Source: Prochlorococcus sp. AG-347-L20
Lineage (GTDB): Bacteria > Cyanobacteriota > Cyanobacteriia > PCC-6307 > Cyanobiaceae
Assembly (NCBI GenBank): GCA_003281225.1
Contig: QCCP01000008.1
Coordinates: 1-64,000, forward strand
Reading direction: 5' to 3'
DNA: 64,000 bases
Shown here: in pieces, positions 57,946 through 64,000 of the stretch
Layout: each line of letters starts with the position of its first letter
Position numbering within the stretch: the first letter of the stretch is position 1
The notes under the pieces: generated by a model
What the model saw: only the letters and a program-made list of their open reading frames with translations
Database searches by the model: none
What the model was told of the DNA's origin: nothing
Position numbers and translations under genes: made by a program

Positions 57946-58887
57946 ATGAATAATAATTTTAAAAAAAATATAAACATTCCTAATTACTGGAATTGGAATG
58001 GTTTTAAAATTTGTTGGAGTGTTACAGGCGAAGAAAATGAGATTCCAATTATCTTTCTTCATGGATTTGGAGCAAGTCGAAAACATTGGAGAAACAATTT
58101 AGAGTATTTTGCGAAAAAGAATTTTGCCTCTTATTCTTTGGATTTAATAGGATTTGGGGATTCAGATCAACCTGGGATTAGACAAATTGGAAAATTAAAT
58201 AATGAGATTTGGTGTGATCAAGTGAAAGACTTTATTGCACAGGTAATAAGACCAAAGAATTCTGGGAAAGTAATTCTTATTGGCAATTCCCTTGGATCAC
58301 TAGTTGCTTTAACATGTGCTGTTTCATTAGAGGATCAGATTGCATCTGTTATTGCATCCCCTTTGCCAGATCAAATTCAAGAAAATAAAAAGTCCATAAC
58401 TAAAAATCCATCATTTAAGAAATTTCAAGATAGATTCATAACAATATTTTTTTTGTTTTTCCCTTTGGAGATTATTTTATTTTTAATAACTAAATTAGGG
58501 GTTATTAAACTGGGACTAAATTCTGCCTATTTCAAAAAAGATAATATTGATCGCGAACTAATAGATTTGGTAACAAAACCAGTTTTAAGGAGAACTTCAG
58601 CTAGATCATTAAGAGCAATGTGTATTGGAATGTCTTCTAGAGATGAAAAATTGAAAACTTCTCACCTTTTGAGAAAACTTAGCGCCTCAAAAAAAGTTCC
58701 TTTTTTATTGATTTGGGGCGAAAAAGATAATTTCATACCTTTGTTTGTTGGTAAAAAGATTGCAAATTTCCATAGATGGGTAAAATTAAAAATAGTATCC
58801 AATTCAGGGCATTGTATCCATGATGAAGACCCTTTAGTATTCAATAGAATTTCTTATGAATGGATTAGAGATTTAAAAACCTTTTAA
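57946..58887 (+). CDS. Alpha/beta hydrolase
   Basis: 313 residues. HGFGASRKHWR (oxyanion loop), LDLIGFGDSDQP, nucleophile in IGNSLGSLVAL, acid in WGEKDNFIPL, and His in NSGHCIHDEDP. Related to chlorophyllase-like or haloperoxidase-like plant/cyanobacterial hydrolases; substrate unknown. Lies three bases before ilvN. Confidence 0.85.
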   Translation: MNNNFKKNINIPNYWNWNGFKICWSVTGEENEIPIIFLHGFGASRKHWRNNLEYFAKKNFASYSLDLIGFGDSDQPGIRQIGKLNNEIWCDQVKDFIAQVIRPKNSGKVILIGNSLGSLVALTCAVSLEDQIASVIASPLPDQIQENKKSITKNPSFKKFQDRFITIFFLFFPLEIILFLITKLGVIKLGLNSAYFKKDNIDRELIDLVTKPVLRRTSARSLRAMCIGMSSRDEKLKTSHLLRKLSASKKVPFLLIWGEKDNFIPLFVGKKIANFHRWVKLKIVSNSGHCIHDEDPLVFNRISYEWIRDLKTF

Positions 58888-58890
58888 AAT

Positions 58891-59415
58891 ATGAAACATA
58901 CATTATCAGTTCTTGTAGAAGATGAATCTGGAGCCTTGAGTAGAATCTCAGGTCTCTTCGCTAGAAGGGGATTCAACATAGATAGCCTTGCAGTAGGACC
59001 TGCAGAATCTAAAGGAATTTCAAGGTTAACAATGGTAGTAGAGGGTGATGATGAAACTCTTCAACAAATGACTAAGCAACTTAATAAGTTATTTAATGTT
59101 CTAGGAGTTGTAGATTTTACTAATCTCGCAGCTGTTGAAAGGGAATTGATGTTACTAAAAGTTTCATCGAAAGAAGATACTAGGAGTAATATCCTTGATA
59201 TAGTGCAGATTTTCCGTGCAAAAGTTGTTGATGTATCAGATATGGCCTTAACTCTCGAAGTAGTTGGAGATCCTGGGAAGTTAGTTGCTCTAGAGAAATT
59301 ACTCGAGCCATACGGCATCCTTGAAATAGCGAGAACTGGTAAGGTAGCTCTTAAACGCTCTTCAGGAGTTAATACAGAAATGTTGAAAATAAATAAATAT
59401 TCTCTAGAAATTTAA
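58891..59415 (+). CDS. ilvN: Acetolactate synthase small (regulatory) subunit
   Basis: 174 residues. N-terminal ACT domain: [20 protein letters not shown] then [16 protein letters not shown], followed by the second ACT-like half. Gives valine feedback control to the catalytic subunit IlvB, not in this window. Confidence 0.94.
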   Translation: MKHTLSVLVEDESGALSRISGLFARRGFNIDSLAVGPAESKGISRLTMVVEGDDETLQQMTKQLNKLFNVLGVVDFTNLAAVERELMLLKVSSKEDTRSNILDIVQIFRAKVVDVSDMALTLEVVGDPGKLVALEKLLEPYGILEIARTGKVALKRSSGVNTEMLKINKYSLEI

Positions 59416-60023
59416 TTAGATATCTGGACTGCCTTGATGTAGTCTTCTTTATTGATTTTTTCGAGTACGTCTAATCCTTTAATAATCTTTCCAAAAATCG
59501 AATATCTTCCATCTAGTTCTGGGATCTTAGTAGTTACAAAAAAAAATTCAGTAGATGAAGACTTATTCTTACCGCTTTTAACCATAGCGATTGATCCACT
59601 ATCAAAAGTATTTACTAAATTTACTGTTTCACTAGGATTTTTTATTTGATAGTTATATCTTGGTTTTATTTCTTCTTTAAATTTTATTTCTAAAGGTATT
59701 GTTGGACTTGTCTTATTCATGTTTTGTTTTCGTTCTATATAAGATTTACTTTCTGGATTAATGCCTCCATGTATAAACCTTATTTGGGGATAATTTATTA
59801 TTTTATAAAATTTTTTATTTTCATAAATATTATTGTCTATGTTTTCCAGAAAATTTGATACTGTTACTGGATTATCTTTACCAAATAATTTTACCTCAAA
59901 ATCACCTTTTGAAGTTTTAAAATTAACTACTTTATTACTCTGAATACAACTAAATTTAAGTTTTTGGCAGTAATAATTTGGATCAATCTTACTTTTATAA
60001 CTACAAGCTTGAACCAAAAACAA
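59412..60023 (-). CDS. Peptidyl-prolyl isomerase, cyclophilin type (likely lipoprotein)
   Basis: 203 residues from the TTG at 60023. Cyclophilin landmarks: [25 protein letters not shown], and [20 protein letters not shown]. In the same frame upstream there is a signal-peptide-like stretch ([20 protein letters not shown] then C) with a lipobox, but no standard start before it; an ATA at 60068 overlaps the ycf4 stop. So the true start may be ATA or another upstream codon, giving a lipoprotein. Confidence 0.85.
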   Translation of the reverse strand: MFLVQACSYKSKIDPNYYCQKLKFSCIQSNKVVNFKTSKGDFEVKLFGKDNPVTVSNFLENIDNNIYENKKFYKIINYPQIRFIHGGINPESKSYIERKQNMNKTSPTIPLEIKFKEEIKPRYNYQIKNPSETVNLVNTFDSGSIAMVKSGKNKSSSTEFFFVTTKIPELDGRYSIFGKIIKGLDVLEKINKEDYIKAVQISN

Positions 60024-60064
60024 AACCTGTATAAAAGATAATGTTTTTAAAAAATATTTTTTTT

Positions 60065-60622
60065 TTATTTTAGGCCCTCCAAATTAACATCTAAAAATTT
60101 AGCTAGACGAGCTCCTTCTTCTTCAACCTGAAGCAGTGGTTTTAGTTCACCTGCTCCGCTTAAAGGGAGAGGTTTTTTTCTACCTTTTAATACTAAGGCA
60201 ATTCTTCTTCTAGGATTAAATCCCTCACTTATATCCAACTTAACAGATTTAATTTCATCAAAATTTAATTTAACTTCAATATCTTTAAATAATCCCTTTC
60301 TTTTTATTTCTACAGATTTTGAGGATTTATCAAAATAATTACTTCCTGAACCAAAGTTTATGTAAACCAAATACCACAAGTAAAAATTTAATAAATTAGC
60401 TATTACTCCGTATGCTCCCATTATTATTCCTTGAGGGATAAACAACAAAGTTGAAGGATTTCCTAAAGGTAATAAATCCCTTCCTGTGTAGCTAGATATA
60501 GAGGCCAAAAGAAAACCAATACCCCCAATTGTTAGCATTCCTCCAATGATATAATTTGATATTTTTCTTGATCCACCAATTTTTTGTTCGATTTTATCGA
60601 ATGACGTGAGGTCTGAATTCAT
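60065..60622 (-). CDS. ycf4: Photosystem I assembly protein Ycf4
   Basis: 185 residues. Two membrane helices near the N-terminus (SNYIIGGMLTIGGIGFLLAS; LFIPQGIIMGAYGVIANLLN) and a soluble domain with YLVYINFGSGSNYFDKSS, typical of Ycf4. Assists PSI assembly in the thylakoid. Read with the cyclophilin gene downstream. Confidence 0.93.
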   Translation of the reverse strand: MNSDLTSFDKIEQKIGGSRKISNYIIGGMLTIGGIGFLLASISSYTGRDLLPLGNPSTLLFIPQGIIMGAYGVIANLLNFYLWYLVYINFGSGSNYFDKSSKSVEIKRKGLFKDIEVKLNFDEIKSVKLDISEGFNPRRRIALVLKGRKKPLPLSGAGELKPLLQVEEEGARLAKFLDVNLEGLK

Positions 60623-60763
60623 TTTTATCTTTTTTTAGAGCCTAATTCAGATAATTTAACAAACTAAGGGAGTATTCTTACCTAATTTTTAATAAAAAAG
60701 TCAGGAAAGCTTTACAAGGCATTTCAGATATACAAATATTTCCCCACTTTACTCTCAATCTTT

Positions 60764-60771
60764 GTTACAGT
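60764..60771 (+). promoter_or_regulatory. TTACA-type half-site in the psbD leader
   Basis: GTTACAGT, a single match to the HLR1 half-site, 34 bases before psbD. Only one half is clear; a direct repeat is not seen, so RpaB control is only suggested. Confidence 0.3.
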
Positions 60772-60804
60772 CACTGCGTATCCCGAAGCTAAAAACGATT
60801 TCTC

Positions 60805-61881
60805 ATGACGATCGCAGTTGGTAGCGCCCCACAAAGAGGATGGTTTGATGTCCTCGATGATTGGTTGAAGCGCGACCGCTTTGTATTTATTGGTTGGTCC
60901 GGACTACTTCTACTTCCTTGTGCATATCTTGCTATAGGTGGTTGGTTCGTCGGAACAACATTTGTTACCTCTTGGTACACACATGGAGTTGCAAGCTCAT
61001 ACCTTGAAGGTTGTAACTTTTTAACAGCAGCTGTAAGCACCCCTGGTGATGCCATGGGTCACAGTCTTCTATTTTTATGGGGTCCTGAAGCCCAAGGTAG
61101 TTTCGTAAGATGGCTACAACTTGGTGGACTTTGGAACTTCGTTGCATTACATGGAGTATTTGGCCTAATTGGTTTTATGCTTCGTCAGTTTGAAATTGCT
61201 GGCCTTGTTGGAATTAGACCATACAACGCTTTAGCATTCTCAGCAGTAATTGCAGTATTTACAAGTATTTTCCTTATTTATCCTTTAGGACAGCATAGTT
61301 GGTTCTTCGCACCTTCATTCGGTGTTGCAGCAATCTTCCGTTACATTCTGTTCATTCAAGGTTTTCACAATATTACTTTAAATCCATTTCACATGATGGG
61401 TGTTGCTGGAATTCTTGGTGGTGCTTTACTTTGTGCTATCCATGGAGCTACAGTTCAAAACACTTTATATGAAGATACAAGTATTTATACAGATGGTAAG
61501 GTTCAAAGTTCAACATTTAGAGCTTTTGACCCAACTCAAGAAGAAGAAACTTATTCAATGATTACAGCAAACAGATTCTGGAGTCAAATCTTCGGTATTG
61601 CTTTCTCAAACAAGCGTTTCTTACATTTCTTGATGCTATTTGTACCTGTTATGGGTATGTGGACATCTTCAATTGGTATTGTAGGTTTAGCACTAAACTT
61701 AAGAGCTTATGATTTCGTAAGCCAAGAAATCCGTGCAGCAGAAGATCCAGAATTTGAAACTTTCTATACAAAAAATATACTTTTGAACGAAGGTATGCGA
61801 GCATGGATGTCTTCTGTGGATCAACCACACGAAAACTTTGTATTCCCTGAGGAGGTTCTTCCACGTGGAAACGCCCTTTAA
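60805..61881 (+). CDS. psbD: Photosystem II D2 protein
   Basis: 358 residues with five membrane helices. Start [20 protein letters not shown], cofactor-binding His in [18 protein letters not shown] and [20 protein letters not shown] and LLCAIHG, and the C-terminal [17 protein letters not shown]. Reaction-centre core with D1. Overlaps psbC by 17 bases, the usual cyanobacterial psbDC layout. Confidence 0.98.
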   Translation: MTIAVGSAPQRGWFDVLDDWLKRDRFVFIGWSGLLLLPCAYLAIGGWFVGTTFVTSWYTHGVASSYLEGCNFLTAAVSTPGDAMGHSLLFLWGPEAQGSFVRWLQLGGLWNFVALHGVFGLIGFMLRQFEIAGLVGIRPYNALAFSAVIAVFTSIFLIYPLGQHSWFFAPSFGVAAIFRYILFIQGFHNITLNPFHMMGVAGILGGALLCAIHGATVQNTLYEDTSIYTDGKVQSSTFRAFDPTQEEETYSMITANRFWSQIFGIAFSNKRFLHFLMLFVPVMGMWTSSIGIVGLALNLRAYDFVSQEIRAAEDPEFETFYTKNILLNEGMRAWMSSVDQPHENFVFPEEVLPRGNAL

Positions 61882-63247
61882 TAATTTATTAAGAGCTCCA
61901 AACCAAAGTATTGAGGAAACTGGTTATGCCTGGTATGTAGGTAACGCTAGACTAATCAATTTATCTGGACGTTTATTAGGAGCTCACATTGCTCACTCTG
62001 GACTAATAGTTTTTTGGGCAGGAGCAATGATGCTCTTTGAGGTTAATCATTTTACTTTTGATAAGCCAATGTGGGAGCAAGGTTTAATCTGTATGCCACA
62101 CGTTGCAATGTTTGGCTATGGAATAGGTCCTGGTGGTGAAGTTACTGATATCATGCCTTTCTTCCAAGCTGGTGTGGTTCACTTGATAGCTTCCGCTGTT
62201 CTTGGTTTTGGTGGTATTTACCATTCATTAGCAGGTCCAGAAAAACTTGAAGAAGATTTTCCATTTTTCTCCACCGATTGGAGAGATAAGAATCAAATGA
62301 CAAACATTCTTGGTTATCATTTGATTGTTTTAGGTGTAGGTGCATTAGCATGGTCAGTAAACTGGTGTTTTATTGGTGGTGCATATGACACATGGGCACC
62401 TGGTGGTGGTGAAGTCAGACTTGTAAACCCAACTTTAGATCCAAGAGTTATTCTTGGTTATCTATTCAGGTCTCCATGGGGAGGAGCTGGTTCAATAATC
62501 GGTGTCAACTCCATTGAAGATATTGTTGGTGGACATGTTTACGTGGGTATTACTGCAATTATTGGAGGAATATTCCATATCTTTACTAAACCCTTTGGAT
62601 GGGCAAGAAGAGCATTCATATGGAACGGTGAAGGACTATTAAGTTATGCTCTTGGTGGAATTTGTGTAGCAAGTTTTATTGCTTCAACGTTCATCTGGTT
62701 TAACAACACTGCTTACCCTTCAGAATTTTATGGCCCAACAAATGCTGAAGCTTCACAGGCTCAAAGCTTTACTTTCCTAGTGAGAGATCAAAGAATTGGC
62801 GCTAACGTAGGTTCAACAATGGGACCAACAGGTCTAGGTAAGTATCTCATGAGATCTCCTACTGGTGAAATTATATTTGGTGGTGAAACAATGAGATTTT
62901 GGGATTTCAGAGGGCCATGGTTAGAGCCTTTAAGAGGACCTAATGGATTGAGCCTTGAAAAAATCCAAAATGATATTCAGCCTTGGCAGGTAAGAAGAGC
63001 AGCTGAATATATGACTCATGCTCCAAACGCTTCTATCAACTCTGTTGGTGGAATCATTACAGAGCCTAATGCTGTTAACTTCGTTAACTTAAGACAATGG
63101 TTAGCTGCAGCTCAATTCTTCCTAGGATGGTTTACATTCATTGGTCATCTCTGGCATGCTGGACGTGCTAGAGCAGCCGCTGCTGGTTTCGAAAAAGGAA
63201 TCGACAGAAAGAGTGAACCAGCTCTAGAAATGCCTGATTTAGATTAA
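61865..63247 (+). CDS. psbC: Photosystem II CP43 protein
   Basis: 460 residues with the conserved GTG start ([15 protein letters not shown]), inside the end of psbD. Six membrane helices with chlorophyll-binding His, for example [17 protein letters not shown], and the large lumenal loop with the conserved [14 protein letters not shown] (GGETMRFWD). Inner antenna; ends EMPDLD. An in-frame upstream ATG at 61838 is unlikely to be the start. Confidence 0.98.
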   Translation: METPFNNLLRAPNQSIEETGYAWYVGNARLINLSGRLLGAHIAHSGLIVFWAGAMMLFEVNHFTFDKPMWEQGLICMPHVAMFGYGIGPGGEVTDIMPFFQAGVVHLIASAVLGFGGIYHSLAGPEKLEEDFPFFSTDWRDKNQMTNILGYHLIVLGVGALAWSVNWCFIGGAYDTWAPGGGEVRLVNPTLDPRVILGYLFRSPWGGAGSIIGVNSIEDIVGGHVYVGITAIIGGIFHIFTKPFGWARRAFIWNGEGLLSYALGGICVASFIASTFIWFNNTAYPSEFYGPTNAEASQAQSFTFLVRDQRIGANVGSTMGPTGLGKYLMRSPTGEIIFGGETMRFWDFRGPWLEPLRGPNGLSLEKIQNDIQPWQVRRAAEYMTHAPNASINSVGGIITEPNAVNFVNLRQWLAAAQFFLGWFTFIGHLWHAGRARAAAAGFEKGIDRKSEPALEMPDLD

Positions 63248-63268
63248 TTTCTATCTCAACTAAAAAAG

Positions 63269-63295
63269 CCCTATCTCTAGATAGGGTTTTTTTTT
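63269..63295 (+). terminator. Terminator of psbD-psbC
   Basis: CCCTATCT-CT-AGATAGGG with nine T, 22 bases after the psbC stop. Confidence 0.9.
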
Positions 63296-63306
63296 GCTCA
63301 ATTTTA

Positions 63307-63918
63307 TTATCTATATAAATTTTCTCTAAGCCATGGCAAACTTAAACCCATTACATTACTGAAGCAACCCTCTATTTTTTCTATATATTTACCGCCTATA
63401 CCTTCCAAGGCGAATCCTCCGGCGCAGTATAAAGGTTCATTTGTATCTACATAACTCTTGATTTCCCAATCCTCCAAATTAGAAAAATAAACTTTTGAAC
63501 TTACAGTTTTTTTTATTATTTCAGTCATTTTAAAAATTTTGGGAGTTGAATCAAAATTCCCAATTATTAGGGTATGACCAGTATGTAAAAATCCAAATTC
63601 TCCAGACATTTCTTTCCATCTAATGAATGCTTCCTCTTTATTAGATGGCTTTCCATAAGCTTCTCCTTTAAATTCAAAAATTGAATCGCACCCAAGTATT
63701 TCCAATGGACCATAATTAAATTCTTCGGGCAATGATATGTTTTGAATATTTTCAGATAAACTATTAGCCTTTTGAAAAGATAATTCCAAAGCTAAATTAA
63801 ATATATTCTTTTCTTGAATAGTAGTTTCATCAAAATCACTTGATATTTGGATAAATTCGATTTGACAATTTTCTAGTAATTTCTTTCTAGATTGAGAAGC
63901 AGAGGCTAGAATTAACAC
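63307..63918 (-). CDS. maf: Nucleotide pyrophosphatase, Maf family
   Basis: 203 residues. Family start [14 protein letters not shown], then SSDFDET, the catalytic-loop region [20 protein letters not shown] and a C-terminal [21 protein letters not shown]. Maf proteins hydrolyse non-canonical or ordinary nucleoside triphosphates. Converges on psbC. Confidence 0.92.
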   Translation of the reverse strand: MLILASASQSRKKLLENCQIEFIQISSDFDETTIQEKNIFNLALELSFQKANSLSENIQNISLPEEFNYGPLEILGCDSIFEFKGEAYGKPSNKEEAFIRWKEMSGEFGFLHTGHTLIIGNFDSTPKIFKMTEIIKKTVSSKVYFSNLEDWEIKSYVDTNEPLYCAGGFALEGIGGKYIEKIEGCFSNVMGLSLPWLRENLYR

Positions 63919-63983
63919 AAATTTTTTACCAAATTATAATTCAATTTAATAATTAATAAATTTTAAAATTAATATAAATTACT

Positions 63984-64000
63984 AATGGAGTTAGAAGCAA
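63984..64000 (+). CDS. cobQ: Probable start of the next gene (cobyric acid synthase?), cut by the window
   Basis: ATG at 63984 opens MELEA before the window ends. In related Prochlorococcus the gene after maf is cobQ, which starts with MELE. Only five codons are visible, so this rests on gene order known from memory. Confidence 0.3.

Noticed and set aside
1-64000. CRISPR arrays, transposases, integrases, rRNA genes and intact tRNAs
   Set aside because: Looked for repeated spacer-like units, transposase motifs, recombinase catalytic motifs and full cloverleaf patterns; none were seen apart from the tRNA 3' fragment at 2050-2096.

Overview
The window looks like a high-light-adapted Prochlorococcus chromosome. 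The evidence is the very AT-rich sequence, many genes shorter than 100 codons, multiple high-light-inducible (hli) genes, the picocyanobacterial DUF1651/DUF3303/DUF3764/DUF2839 families, and a complete narB-type nitrate assimilation cluster, which only some Prochlorococcus lineages carry. Organism and clade are inferred from gene content, not from a database search.

Layout. (1) 1-2.1 kb: an SdhA-like flavoprotein flanked by two copies of a 21-base repeat (GTGGTCA-type), followed by a decayed 3' fragment of a tRNA, probably tRNA-Pro; this looks like an old integration site. (2) 2.2-19.3 kb: an accessory region of about 40 small genes, with few large ones (rluF-like pseudouridine synthase, SRAP protein). 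It holds repeated members of DUF3303, DUF1651, DUF3764 and DUF2839, a recurring promoter-like element, a candidate glutamine riboswitch, a candidate small RNA/attenuator, and a 15-18 kb cluster of tiny membrane proteins. One of these joins a PsbY-like N-terminus to a PsbF-like C-terminus that has lost the haem-ligand histidine. (3) 19.4-24.2 kb: an NSS-family sodium symporter, SelO, a secreted cupin and small genes. (4) 24.4-35.8 kb: nitrate assimilation and molybdenum cofactor synthesis: nirA, nirX-like, moaB, moaD, moaE, moeA, moaC, narM-like, narB, nrtP, mobA, moaA. (5) 35.9-41.2 kb: a second glutamine-riboswitch candidate before a 109-codon repeat protein, a class I glutamine amidotransferase, a four-gene hli operon and small genes. 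(6) 41.2-64 kb: core chromosome: ychF, HlyD-like adaptor, polA, cysS, dxr, pntA/pntA2/pntB, trxB-trx fusion, infA, ycf39-like, petM, ilvN, cyclophilin, ycf4, psbD-psbC, maf and the probable start of cobQ.

How it fits together. NrtP imports nitrate and nitrite, NarB and NirA reduce them to ammonium, and the mo genes build the Mo cofactor for NarB. A perfect GTA-N8-TAC box lies between nrtP and mobA. The two glutamine-aptamer candidates are upstream of small unknown genes; one lies just after the nitrate cluster, so nitrogen status may control them. Photosynthesis genes (psbD, psbC, petM, ycf4, ycf39-like, hli) and TTACA-type half-sites upstream of the hli operon reflect light acclimation. No transposase, integrase, intact tRNA, rRNA or CRISPR array was seen.
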